Shown here in pieces: positions 1 to 9,007 of a DNA stretch of 64,000 bases. The notes under the pieces were generated by a model. The model made no database searches. It had not been told where the DNA came from and saw nothing but the letters and a program-made list of their open reading frames with translations. This DNA comes from Flavobacteriales bacterium UBA7612 (GTDB lineage: Bacteria > Bacteroidota > Bacteroidia > Flavobacteriales > Weeksellaceae), in the NCBI GenBank assembly GCA_002484335.1, contig DLJQ01000018.1, forward strand, positions 24,255 to 88,254, in the 5' to 3' direction. Position numbers and translations under genes: made by a program. Each line of letters starts with the position of its first letter. Positions within the stretch are counted from its first letter, which is position 1.

Positions 1-1505
1 TTACTTTAGGAAAAACGTATTACCAAAAGGAAGATGCTAAGAATACTGAAACTTTAGGTGAATTATCTAAATTTGTTGATCAATTAATGCCATATACAGG
101 CTCTAAAACAAGAGATTTAAAAGGACCTAAAATTGTAGCTTTCGAAAAAATGATGGCAAAATACATCAAAACAGTAGAAGAAAGTAGAGATCCAAATAAA
201 TCATACAATCCAGTTAAATTATCTGAAGTAAAAAATCTTACTAAAAATATAGATATTGAAAAATATGTAAAATCTTTAGGTATTAATCCTGAGACAGTTA
301 TTATACGTGAGTTAGATTATTACAAGAACTTAGATAAAATTTTAAATCAAGAGAATTTACCTCTAATTAAAGAGTATTTAAAATTTAAATTAATCAATTC
401 ATTTGCAGGATATTCTACAACAGAATTAGATAAAATTAATTTTGAGTTTTACGGAAAAACAATCTCTGGTCAAAAAGAACAAAGATCTTTAGATAAAAGA
501 GGTTTAGCTTTTGTTAATGGAAATGTAGGAGAACTTTTAGGTCAAATTTATGTAAAAGATAATTTTCCTCCTGAAGCAAAAGCAAAAGCTGAAGAATTGA
601 TTAGTTACATTTTCAAATCGTTCGATAAGCATATCAACGAATTAGAATGGATGTCTTCTGATACAAAAAAGAAGGCTATTGAAAAATTAAATAAATTTAC
701 TGTAAAAATTGGTTATCCTGATAAATGGAAAGATTATTCTGATTTACATATTAAGCCAGCTTCACAAGGAGGTGATTTAATTGATGACATCATGACAATT
801 AGTAAATGGAGAGGAAAAGAAAACCTTAAAGATTATGGTAAACCAGTTGATAAAACTCGTTGGGGAATGTCTCCACAAACAGTTAATGCCTACTTTAATC
901 CAACAAATAACGAAATAGTTTTTCCAGCAGCAATTTTACAAGCACCTTTCTATGATTATAGAGCAGATGCAGCAGTAAATTTTGGAGGAATTGGAGCCGT
1001 AATTGGACATGAAATCTCTCATGGATTCGATGATTCAGGAGCTAAATTCGATGGAGATGGAAACTTAGTAAACTGGTGGACAAAAGAGGATCAAGAGAAA
1101 TTTGCTCAAGCAACAAAAGCTTTAGCAACACAGTACGATGCTTATGAACCGGTAAAAGGTAGTCATGTAAATGGAACATTTACCTCAGGTGAAAACATTG
1201 GAGATTTAGGAGGTGCCTCAGTTGCTTTTGATGCTTTACAAATGTATTTAAAAGATAAAGGAACTTATGGAAATATAGATGGATTTACTCCTCAACAACG
1301 TTTCTTCTTATCTTGGGCAACTATTTGGAGAACAAAATCTACGGATAAAGCATTAGAAGATCAAGTGAAAACAGATCCTCATTCACCTGCTTATTACCGT
1401 GCTTTTGCACCAATCATTAATATTGATGCTTTCCATGATGCTTTCCAAACAAAACCTGGAGATAAATTATACAAAGCACCAAAAGAGCGAATTAAAATTT
1501 GGTAA
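1..1505 (+). CDS. M13 family zinc metallopeptidase, 3' part (5' end outside window)
   Basis: The frame is open from base 3, so the start lies upstream of the window; about 500 codons are present of roughly 680 usual for neprilysin/PepO-type (M13) peptidases. The zinc motif HEISH is at bases 1008-1022, and the third-ligand motif ENIGD is at 1191-1205. The substrate-binding NAYF motif and the GAVIGHE context upstream of the zinc site also match the family. The protein ends in KIW, close to the usual C-terminal tryptophan but without the cysteine of the canonical CxVW end. Family members are secreted or membrane-anchored oligopeptidases; the export signal would be in the missing part. Family assignment is firm; substrate and cell location cannot be read here. 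Confidence 0.93.
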   Translation, partial: TLGKTYYQKEDAKNTETLGELSKFVDQLMPYTGSKTRDLKGPKIVAFEKMMAKYIKTVEESRDPNKSYNPVKLSEVKNLTKNIDIEKYVKSLGINPETVIIRELDYYKNLDKILNQENLPLIKEYLKFKLINSFAGYSTTELDKINFEFYGKTISGQKEQRSLDKRGLAFVNGNVGELLGQIYVKDNFPPEAKAKAEELISYIFKSFDKHINELEWMSSDTKKKAIEKLNKFTVKIGYPDKWKDYSDLHIKPASQGGDLIDDIMTISKWRGKENLKDYGKPVDKTRWGMSPQTVNAYFNPTNNEIVFPAAILQAPFYDYRADAAVNFGGIGAVIGHEISHGFDDSGAKFDGDGNLVNWWTKEDQEKFAQATKALATQYDAYEPVKGSHVNGTFTSGENIGDLGGASVAFDALQMYLKDKGTYGNIDGFTPQQRFFLSWATIWRTKSTDKALEDQVKTDPHSPAYYRAFAPIINIDAFHDAFQTKPGDKLYKAPKERIKIW

Positions 1506-1527
1506 TCAAAGAAATATAAAACAAATA

Positions 1528-1562
1528 AAAACCAGTAAAATAAATTTTACTGGTTTTTTTAT
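1528..1562 (+). terminator. Rho-independent terminator of the M13 peptidase gene
   Basis: AAAACCAGTAAAA pairs with TTTTACTGGTTTT around a short AT loop and runs into a T tract. It begins 22 bases after the peptidase stop codon. Confidence 0.85.
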
Positions 1563-1582
1563 ATTTAAAACTTTACTTTTTT

Positions 1583-1658
1583 GGGCGTTCCCTTCGGTCG
1601 GGCATTTCGTTGCAATCTTTTTCTAAGGAAAAAGGATTTTCACTACATTCCCTAACGC
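1583..1658 (+). repeat. Dispersed structured repeat, copy A
   Basis: It begins GGGCGTTCCCTTCGG and ends ATTCCCTAACGC. The inner arms AATCTTTTT and AAAAAGGATT pair with one bulged base. This is the shortest form, with almost no variable centre. It differs from copy B (10489-10566) at only two positions over the last 60 nt. It sits between the convergent ends of the M13 peptidase and the efflux adaptor gene. Confidence 0.85.
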
Positions 1659-1661
1659 GTT

Positions 1662-2801
1662 TTATTCTTTGTTTTTTAATGAAGTTAATAAATTATAAGA
1701 GCCTTTTCCTACATATATTTTCGATCTATTTGCAGGTGATTTTATTTCTACCATTTTCATCGACGAAATACCTATTTCAACAGGTGTTAAAACATATTTA
1801 TTTTTATTTACTTGCTCAAAAATATAATTTTTACCATCATACTGTACAATAGCTTCTTCTGGTAAAATATTTGCTCGTAATTGACTTACATTCAATTCTA
1901 CATTAAAATACATATTTTCTGTTATCTGTATACCATTCAGATTTGTAATTTTAGCATATACATCTATTGTACCGTCTGCGTTTACTTGGTTAGAGATTGC
2001 TGTAACTTGTGCATTCAATTTCTGATTTGGATTTGCATTCGTATATGCATCCAAATTCTGACCAATTTGTATACTTCCTAAATCTTTTTCAAATACTTTA
2101 ATATTCAATAGAGAATTGTTGGGATTTACAATTTCAATCATTGCATTGGCAGGAGAAACATATTGTCCAGTATTTACAAATACTTCATTTATTCTTCCGC
2201 TTATAGGTGCATAGATATTAATGGTTCTTTTTATATTATTTAATCTTACTCCAGCAGGATTAATATTTATTAATCTCAATTTTTCTTCCAGAGATTGTTT
2301 TTTTACCATCAATGTCTGCTTTGTCGCTTTTGCTTGTTGCATTACTTTATCACTTGCTGCTTGTTCAGCATTCAAATCTCTTTGTCGAATATAATCTTCA
2401 TTGGCTTGTTCTAATAATGCAATTGTTGTAAGATAATCTTCTTGCATTTGTATGTATTGCGGATCCTCAAGAACAGCAACTACATCTCCTTTTCTTACAT
2501 TGTTTCCAGGAATTAAAGAAATTCTTTTTACATATCCACCAAATGGATTTGTAATAGACACAGTATTTTGGGGTGTTATTGCAGTTTTAGCATTTAATCG
2601 AATTGTTGTCGATAAATTTTTATTCTGGAAAGTAACCGTGTCAATAGGAAAACTTTTTAACTGTTCATCAGATAAATTCAAAATAGTAGAAGAAACAGTA
2701 GTTGTTACTTCTTCAATTTCGTCTTTTTTAGTTTCTTTTCCACAACTATTCATTAATAAACTAAAACTAGTACCTAAGGTTATAATTATATATTTTTTCA
2801 T
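1662..2801 (-). CDS. Efflux RND transporter periplasmic adaptor lipoprotein (CusB/CzcB-like)
   Basis: Membrane fusion protein linking an inner-membrane RND pump to its outer-membrane channel. I chose the ATG at 2801 rather than an upstream one at 2837, because it gives a lipoprotein signal (MKKYIIITLG, then lipobox LMNSC, acylated Cys near residue 20) and starts 4 nt after the upstream gene stops. The 379-residue product has a split lipoyl/barrel-sandwich domain (VSITNPFGGYVKRI and INIYAPISGRINEVF) flanking a helical hairpin rich in Q and A at roughly residues 115-180, then a beta-barrel domain. It is the second gene of the metal-efflux operon with the CzcA-TolC fusion, so a heavy-metal (Cu/Ag or Co/Zn/Cd) role is likely. 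The metal itself cannot be read from the sequence. Confidence 0.9.
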   Translation of the reverse strand: MKKYIIITLGTSFSLLMNSCGKETKKDEIEEVTTTVSSTILNLSDEQLKSFPIDTVTFQNKNLSTTIRLNAKTAITPQNTVSITNPFGGYVKRISLIPGNNVRKGDVVAVLEDPQYIQMQEDYLTTIALLEQANEDYIRQRDLNAEQAASDKVMQQAKATKQTLMVKKQSLEEKLRLININPAGVRLNNIKRTINIYAPISGRINEVFVNTGQYVSPANAMIEIVNPNNSLLNIKVFEKDLGSIQIGQNLDAYTNANPNQKLNAQVTAISNQVNADGTIDVYAKITNLNGIQITENMYFNVELNVSQLRANILPEEAIVQYDGKNYIFEQVNKNKYVLTPVEIGISSMKMVEIKSPANRSKIYVGKGSYNLLTSLKNKE

Positions 2802-2805
2802 TTCT

Positions 2806-5800
2806 TTAATCTGCTTTGTAGTAAGACATTTCCGCAAAAATTAATTCACGCTTATTTTTTGTATCCAAATAATTCGCTTTTACTTCAATAATTTGATTAT
2901 TCAAAATAACCCAATCTAAAAAGTTAATTTCTCCTTCCAACAATTGTCTATTAATTGTTTTTTGTAAATCTAATGAGGCTGGTAATTGAGTTTTTTCAAA
3001 GTCATTAATAACTTCTTTGTATGTTGTAAGCTGATTTTTTAAAATATCAAATTCTTGTTGAATCTTCAATTCTTGTAGAGCAAAATTTTGTTTAGCTATA
3101 TCAACTTTGACTTTAGATGCCTCAATATTTGAATTAATTGCTTTAGTAAACAATGGTATTCCAACACCAACTTGAAATGAATTATATCTATTTCTGTTTA
3201 TATCTAAAAAACTTTGATTAGAATAACCAACAGTTAGGGTAGGAGATTTTTTCGATTTTTCTACATCAACCTCTAAATTAGAAGTATTTACATTTTCTTC
3301 TGCTAGTTGTAAAAGAGGGTGTTGATTAATGGTTGTAAGTTCTTCAAAATTAAACCAATTAATAGTTTCTTTAGCTGGATAAATCTTAGTTTCAGTATTA
3401 CATAGATACTGCATTTGTCTTGCTGCATTTTCTAATTCAACATTTACTAATTTAATCTGATTTTCAATTGATTTTAATTGAATAGTTGCTGTAGAAACTT
3501 CACTACGATTTGCTTCACCTTTCTTTAAACGTAAAGTAGATTTATCTAGAAATTGCTGATAAATAGATTGATTTTCTTTTAATAAATCTTGCTGAGCTTC
3601 CAAATTTTGCATAGCCACATAAATTCTAGCTAAACGTTGTTTTATTTCTAGTTTTGTTAAACTTTCATTTGCTCTAGAAGACGTAATCATTTGCTCATTA
3701 AGCACTTTTTGTCTTTTATAAACAACTGGAAATTGAAAGGATTGCGAAACAGAAAACTGATTGTCAAAATCACCTGTATTTAATTGACCAAAATTTGTAG
3801 AAATTTCTGTTGGACCAATAGAACGATTAGAAAAAACATTTTTTTCATGATAAACAGTGTTTAATTCTGCTTGTTTTATCTCTAGATTATTTGCATCTGC
3901 TAATTGAACTGCTTGTTCAAAATTGATACGTTCTTGTGCTTTTATACTATTTCCAGCTATCGTAAATAGTAGAAATAATAAAATTGTTAGCGATGTTGAA
4001 TATTTTCGCTTCTTTTTTAAATTAATATGTTCAAACATTACATATAAAATTGGTAAAACAAATAGGGTAAGGAATGTTGCACCCATTAAACCACCTATAA
4101 CTACAGTAGCTAATGGACGTTGTACTTCTGCACCAGAACCATTACTCAAAGCCATTGGTAAAAAGCCTAAAGAAGCAACAGCAGCAGTCATAAGTACAGG
4201 GCGAAGTCTAGTTCTTGTTCCTAAAATTACAATTCTTGTTGTGTTTTTTATTCCATTATTTTTTAATCGGTTATATTCAGAGATTAATACAATTCCATTC
4301 AAAACAGCAATACCAAATAAAGCAATGAATCCAACTCCAGCACTTATACTAAAAGGCATTCCTCGACCAGCAAGAAACAATATTCCACCAATAGAAGAAA
4401 GAGGAATAGCTGTATAAATTAATAAACTTTCTTTTACTGATTTAAATGCGAAGAATAATAAAACAAATATTAATACTAAAGCTACAGGAACAGCAATTCC
4501 TAATCTTGCTTTTGCCTCGTTTAAATTTTCGAATGCACCACCATAAGTAGTATAATAACCAGTAGGTAATTTTATTTTGCTATCTATTTTTTGTTGTAAT
4601 TCTTCTACAACACTTTCAACATCATGTCCTTTAACATTAAATCCAATAACAATTCTTCTTTTTGCATCTTCTCTTTGTATCTGGTTAGGTGTATTTTTAT
4701 AATCAACATTTGCAATTTGTTGTAAAGGAATTTGAACTCCTGAAGGCATAGGAATTAATAAGTTTTTTATGTCGTCAATGTTTTCTCTTTTATTTTGAGC
4801 TAAACGAACGACTAAATCAAACCGTTTTTCACCTTCGAAAACCATTCCTGTTGATTGTCCAGCAAATGCAATATTAATAATTCTGTTAGCTTCACCAATG
4901 GTTAAACCATATTGAGCAAGAAGTGCTCTATTAAATTCTATAACAACTTGAGGAATTCCATTAATCGGTTCAATATATAATTCTTGTGTACCATCAACAG
5001 TATTAATAAGTTTACCTACTTTTTGAGCATTAGAAGCTAAACTATCTAAATTTTCACCAAAAATTTTCACAACAACATCTTGTCTCGCACCAGTCATCAA
5101 CTCATTGAAACGCATTTGTACAGGAAATTGAAATCCTGTAGATAAACCAGAAACACTTTCTAATGCTTTACTCATTTTATCAGAAAGTTCAGGAAAAGTC
5201 TTAGCTGAGGTCCATTCTTTTTTAGGTTTTAAAACAATTATTATATCTCCCGCATCCATTGGCATTGGTTCAGTAGGAATTTCTCCACTTCCAATTTTAG
5301 TAACAACCATTTGAACTTCTGGAAATTGCTCTTTTAGAATTTTAGCTGCTTTTGTAGTATATTCTATTGTTGTAGATATATTACTTCCTGGTAAAATCCG
5401 TGCTTCTACTGCAAAATCACCTTCTTCTAAAGCAGGTATAAATTCTCCACCTAATCGAGACATTATAAAGACAGCAATTGCAAAAAGAGTAAGAACAATA
5501 GTTAAAATAATAGTTCTTGCTTTTAAAGCTTTTATTAAGTATTTCTGATGGAATATTTCTACTTTATGCATTACTCGATCAGATAAGTTTGGTTTGATTT
5601 TTTTCTTTCGACTTAAAAATAAACTGCTCATCATAGGAACATAAGTAAGCGATAAAATGAAGGCACCAATTAATGCAAAAGCAACTGTTTGAGCCATTGG
5701 TTTGAACATTTTACCTTCTATTCCTTGTAAAGAAAAAATCGGTAAATAAACAATTAAAATGATAATTTGACCAAACACAGCAGAATTTACCATTTTCTTC

Positions 5801-7134
5801 GCAGAAGACGCAACTGTTGCATCCATATCTATTTTTGAAAGCTTATTATTTAAACCAAATTTTTTGCTAAACATTAATTGATGCATAACAGCTTCTACAA
5901 TAATAACAGCTCCATCTACAATCAAACCAAAATCTAACGCACCTAAACTCATTAGATTTCCTCCAACTCCAAAAAGATTCATCATTATTATGGCGAATAA
6001 TAAAGCTAAAGGTATAACGGAAGCAACAATAAGACCTGCGCGTAAATTACCTAAGAAGATGACTAAAATAAAAACAACAATTAAAGCACCTTCCATTAGA
6101 TTAACTTCTACGGTATGAATTGTATTATCAACCATTTTTTTTCTGTCTAAAAACGGTTCTATAACAATTCCCTCTGGTAGTGTTTTTTTGATTTCTTCTA
6201 TTCGTTGTTGAACATTTTTAATAACATCATTACTATTTGCCCCTTTCAACATCATTACAATAGCTCCGGAAACTTCTCCTTTATCATTGTAGGTCATTGC
6301 ACCATATCTTGTCGCAAAACCAGTGTTTATTTCTGCAACATCTTTCATTAAAATTGGTGTTCCGCTACCAGAACGCTTTACAGTAATATTTTCAATATCT
6401 TCTATTTTACCAATTAAGCCTTCTGATCTTATAAATAATGAAGTTGGTCCCTTTTCTATGTAGGCACCTCCAGTGTTTTGGTTATTTTCACTCAGTGCAT
6501 CAAATAAATCATTAATTGTAAGGTTAAATGCTTGTAAACGTTGTGGGTCTATACCAATTTCGTATTGTTTTAGTTTTCCTCCAAAACTACTTACATCAGC
6601 AACACCAGGTACACCAAGTAATTGTCGTCGGACAATCCAATCTTGTATTGTTCGTAGTTCAGTTTCATCATATCTTTCTTCATAACCTTCCGCTGGACGA
6701 ACAACATATTGATAAATTTCACCAAGACCCGTAGAAATAGGACCTAATTGTGGTTGTCCTATTCCATTTGGAATATCTTTTTGAACTTGCAATAGCCTTT
6801 CACTAACTTGTTGTCTTGCCCAGTAAACATCTGTATCATCATCGAAAACAATTGTGACAAGGGATAGTCCAAATCTGGAGAAACTTCTGATATCTGTTAT
6901 TCCTCCAATATTTGAGTTAGCTTGCTCGATTGGGAAAGTAACTAATCGCTCTATATCTTCTGCACTAAAGGAAGGAGCAACTGTAATAATTTGAACCTGA
7001 TTTGATGTAATATCAGGTTGTGCATCAATAGGTAATTTAGCTGCATTGTATATACCAAATACCAACAATGCAAACGTAAATAATCCTATGATAAATTTAT
7101 TTTTGATTGAGAAATCAATAATCTTATTTAACAT
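2806..7134 (-). CDS. Heavy-metal efflux RND pump CzcA/CusA fused to a TolC-family outer-membrane factor
   Basis: At 1442 residues this is about 400 longer than a normal HME-RND pump (about 1040). Residues 1 to about 1035 form the proton-driven pump; the family transmembrane signature ALDFGLIVDGAVIIVE near residue 400 carries the acidic relay residues of metal-exporting RND proteins. After the last pump helix comes a basic stretch, a hydrophobic segment (LTILLFLLFTIAG) and a SIKA/QE site resembling a signal peptide at about 1045-1068. A TolC-like domain of helical hairpins follows to the C-terminus. The adaptor gene starts 4 nt downstream, so one operon encodes all three efflux components. CzcA-TolC fusions are known in Bacteroidota. 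Whether the two halves are separated by signal peptidase is not shown here. Confidence 0.93.
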   Translation of the reverse strand: MLNKIIDFSIKNKFIIGLFTFALLVFGIYNAAKLPIDAQPDITSNQVQIITVAPSFSAEDIERLVTFPIEQANSNIGGITDIRSFSRFGLSLVTIVFDDDTDVYWARQQVSERLLQVQKDIPNGIGQPQLGPISTGLGEIYQYVVRPAEGYEERYDETELRTIQDWIVRRQLLGVPGVADVSSFGGKLKQYEIGIDPQRLQAFNLTINDLFDALSENNQNTGGAYIEKGPTSLFIRSEGLIGKIEDIENITVKRSGSGTPILMKDVAEINTGFATRYGAMTYNDKGEVSGAIVMMLKGANSNDVIKNVQQRIEEIKKTLPEGIVIEPFLDRKKMVDNTIHTVEVNLMEGALIVVFILVIFLGNLRAGLIVASVIPLALLFAIIMMNLFGVGGNLMSLGALDFGLIVDGAVIIVEAVMHQLMFSKKFGLNNKLSKIDMDATVASSAKKMVNSAVFGQIIILIVYLPIFSLQGIEGKMFKPMAQTVAFALIGAFILSLTYVPMMSSLFLSRKKKIKPNLSDRVMHKVEIFHQKYLIKALKARTIILTIVLTLFAIAVFIMSRLGGEFIPALEEGDFAVEARILPGSNISTTIEYTTKAAKILKEQFPEVQMVVTKIGSGEIPTEPMPMDAGDIIIVLKPKKEWTSAKTFPELSDKMSKALESVSGLSTGFQFPVQMRFNELMTGARQDVVVKIFGENLDSLASNAQKVGKLINTVDGTQELYIEPINGIPQVVIEFNRALLAQYGLTIGEANRIINIAFAGQSTGMVFEGEKRFDLVVRLAQNKRENIDDIKNLLIPMPSGVQIPLQQIANVDYKNTPNQIQREDAKRRIVIGFNVKGHDVESVVEELQQKIDSKIKLPTGYYTTYGGAFENLNEAKARLGIAVPVALVLIFVLLFFAFKSVKESLLIYTAIPLSSIGGILFLAGRGMPFSISAGVGFIALFGIAVLNGIVLISEYNRLKNNGIKNTTRIVILGTRTRLRPVLMTAAVASLGFLPMALSNGSGAEVQRPLATVVIGGLMGATFLTLFVLPILYVMFEHINLKKKRKYSTSLTILLFLLFTIAGNSIKAQERINFEQAVQLADANNLEIKQAELNTVYHEKNVFSNRSIGPTEISTNFGQLNTGDFDNQFSVSQSFQFPVVYKRQKVLNEQMITSSRANESLTKLEIKQRLARIYVAMQNLEAQQDLLKENQSIYQQFLDKSTLRLKKGEANRSEVSTATIQLKSIENQIKLVNVELENAARQMQYLCNTETKIYPAKETINWFNFEELTTINQHPLLQLAEENVNTSNLEVDVEKSKKSPTLTVGYSNQSFLDINRNRYNSFQVGVGIPLFTKAINSNIEASKVKVDIAKQNFALQELKIQQEFDILKNQLTTYKEVINDFEKTQLPASLDLQKTINRQLLEGEINFLDWVILNNQIIEVKANYLDTKNKRELIFAEMSYYKAD

Positions 7135-7145
7135 CGTAAAATTAT

Positions 7146-7159
7146 ATAGATTAATCTAT
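7146..7159 (-). promoter_or_regulatory. 14-nt palindrome just upstream of the czcA-like gene
   Basis: ATAGATTAATCTAT is a perfect palindrome 11 nt before the pump start codon. It could be a regulator site or a 5'-UTR hairpin. A second, imperfect inverted repeat lies at 7246-7267 (TTGTAA...TTACAA). No metal-sensing regulator gene is adjacent, so the role is open. Confidence 0.25.
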
Positions 7160-7295
7160 TATACATTCCTTTTTAATGAATTATAAAATAGATATAGATT
7201 GAAAATAATGCTAGAAATAATAATTTATAGCAAATGAATAAACTGTTGTAAATAATAGTTATTACAACATTTATTAGAGTTAAAATCTAGAAAAA

Positions 7296-7685
7296 TTACG
7301 CTTGTTTTGGTGGTTGCCAAATTGAATTTTGGCAGTAGTTTGATACAAAATCTTTGTAATATAAAGAGATTGGTTTTGTATCTATGTTTTTATCTATTTG
7401 AGGAATTTCAAAAACTATAATAGGTAGGTAGCTATGGTCTACGTGTGTAGTTTCTATTTTTATAAAAGGAAGTTTTTGGTCAGTTTGCCAATCTTCATCT
7501 TTTTCATGTCCACCATAATGATGCTTTATAAAAAAGACCATTTCTTCACTTATACTACCTAATTTATCTTTTTGTACATGTTCTATGAAATGTGAAACAA
7601 ATATTGGCAACTTATACAACTGTGAAAATTGAGTTGAAGTTGTGATATATAGAAATATTAATATTTTTATTGCAAAAAGTTTCAC
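7296..7685 (-). CDS. Small secreted hypothetical protein linked to metal efflux operon
   Basis: 129 residues with a GTG start. The N-terminus is hydrophobic (KLFAIKILIFLYITT), consistent with an export signal. The mature part contains a histidine/aspartate-rich block HHYGGHEKDEDW and ends in QPPKQA. I recall similar short proteins upstream of CzcA/CusA genes in Flavobacteriia, but no function is known to me. The His/Asp/Glu content would suit periplasmic metal binding; that is inference. It is co-directional with the pump gene 161 bp downstream and has its own candidate promoter, which places the transcript start almost at the GTG codon. The coding call is reasonably safe because length, signal and context agree. 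Confidence 0.7.
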   Translation of the reverse strand: MKLFAIKILIFLYITTSTQFSQLYKLPIFVSHFIEHVQKDKLGSISEEMVFFIKHHYGGHEKDEDWQTDQKLPFIKIETTHVDHSYLPIIVFEIPQIDKNIDTKPISLYYKDFVSNYCQNSIWQPPKQA

Positions 7686-7689
7686 TTCA

Positions 7690-7720
7690 CAAAAGTATTG
7701 ATATTTTTGTTTTAATCAAT
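7690..7720 (-). promoter_or_regulatory. Candidate promoter for the small secreted protein and efflux operon
   Basis: On the minus strand, ATTG (7717-7720) is separated by 19-20 nt from TACTTTTG (7690-7697), fitting the Bacteroidota -33/-7 pattern. The -7 box ends only 5 nt before the GTG start, implying a leaderless or very short-leader transcript. Confidence 0.45.
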
Positions 7721-7828
7721 ATTGTTTTCAAAAAAACTCCTTTAACAATTGTTTAAATTTTATAAAATATTCTTATTAAAGAAGTTGTTTAAATGAATTA
7801 TGTTTTGAATTATTTTTAGTTATAAATT

Positions 7829-7940
7829 GCAATAGTGATTGAAGCGGCATCCTTTTTTGATTGGATTCATTTCAAAACTAAATCAATCTCCAATCTAAAA
7901 AGATACAGCGATAAAGCACGGTGCGAAGCAATTGCCCTAT
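7829..7940 (-). repeat. Dispersed structured repeat, copy C (degenerate)
   Basis: Read on the minus strand it begins AGGGCAATTGC and passes through GTATCTTTTTAGATTGG. The other arm is CCAATCAAAAAAGGAT, and the copy ends in a decayed form of the CCCTAACGC terminus. The stem arms still pair although both ends have drifted. It occupies most of the 323-bp gap between the small secreted protein and the aldo/keto reductase; the rest of that gap is AT-rich with only the promoter above. Confidence 0.7.
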
Positions 7941-8008
7941 AAATAAACATAATCTTTGTAAGTTTAAACAACTTCAAATTCTATTGAATATTTAGATTTT
8001 ATGACTAT

Positions 8009-8998
8009 TTATCCGTTTGTTAATTTTAACGAATCTTCATTGTAACGTTCTCCAGTATTAGGATATTTAGCAATAATACTATCAATTGTATTGATATCAT
8101 TTTTAGATAAAACAATATCAACAGATTTAGCATTTATCTCTAAATATTTTTGTTTTTTTGTTCCAGGTATTGGAATAATATCATCTCCTTGAGCCATCAG
8201 CCAAGCCAATGCCATTTGAGCATTTGTTATTCCTTTACTTGTTGAAAATTCTGTAAGTGATTGAACTAATTTTTGATTATTCTCCAAATATGGACTTTGA
8301 AAACGGGGTAATTTTAATCTCGAATCACCTTGTTTTAATTGATTAATATCGAAATTTTCAGTTAACATTCCTCTTCCCAAAGGAGAAAATGGAATAAGAG
8401 ATATATTGTGTTTTCTTACCATTGGTAAAATTTCAGCTTCAATATCTCTTGTAAGTAAAGAATATTCACTTTGCAATGCTGCAATAGGATGCACAGCATT
8501 TGCACGCTCAATACTTTTGGCTGATGCTTCGCAAATTCCCAAATAGCGAATTTTTCCTTCTTTTACTAAATTACTCATTGCACCAATACTTTCTTCAATT
8601 GGTATATTAGGGTCAATACGATGTAAGTAATACAAATCGATACAATCAATTTCCAAACGCTGTAAACTCAATTCAACAGCTTTTTTCATATACTCTGGAG
8701 ATCCATCAACATGATTAGAAAATGAAATAGACGATTCATCATATCTAAATCCAAATTTTGTAGCAATAAATACTTTATCTCTATTTGGTTTTAAAACTTT
8801 TGAAATTAGTTTTTCATTATTTCCACCACCATAAAAGTCGGCTGTATCCCAAAAATTAATTCCTAAATCCAATGCTTTATGTAAAGTATTTATACTTTCA
8901 TTATCATCGATGTTTCCATACGCATGAGACATTCCCATGCAACCTAAACCAATTGCAGAAATTTTTTCTCCAGTATTTCCTAATATTTTGTATTTCAT
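8009..8998 (-). CDS. Aldo/keto reductase
   Basis: 329-residue NADPH-dependent TIM-barrel oxidoreductase. The catalytic tetrad can be read: Asp and Tyr in NFWDTADFYGGGNNE (about residues 48-62), Lys in VFIATKFGFR (about 82), and His in YYLHRIDP (about 123). The C-terminal cofactor region IIPIPGTKK (about 275) is typical of the AKR13/YakC-like branch. It follows the metallo-beta-lactamase-fold gene by 9 bp on the same strand, so the two probably form one transcript controlled by the divergent HxlR regulator. That arrangement suggests a response to reactive electrophiles or aldehydes. Family is certain; substrate unknown. Confidence 0.93.
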   Translation of the reverse strand: MKYKILGNTGEKISAIGLGCMGMSHAYGNIDDNESINTLHKALDLGINFWDTADFYGGGNNEKLISKVLKPNRDKVFIATKFGFRYDESSISFSNHVDGSPEYMKKAVELSLQRLEIDCIDLYYLHRIDPNIPIEESIGAMSNLVKEGKIRYLGICEASAKSIERANAVHPIAALQSEYSLLTRDIEAEILPMVRKHNISLIPFSPLGRGMLTENFDINQLKQGDSRLKLPRFQSPYLENNQKLVQSLTEFSTSKGITNAQMALAWLMAQGDDIIPIPGTKKQKYLEINAKSVDIVLSKNDINTIDSIIAKYPNTGERYNEDSLKLTNG

Positions 8999-9007
8999 AA
9001 TTATTTA

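Noticed and set aside
3923..4417. A 164-codon plus-strand open frame
   Set aside because: It is antisense to the conserved CzcA-TolC junction, has no family-like features, and its composition mirrors the real gene. Other antisense frames such as 44684-45019, 39812-40189 and 2452-2844 were left out for the same reason.
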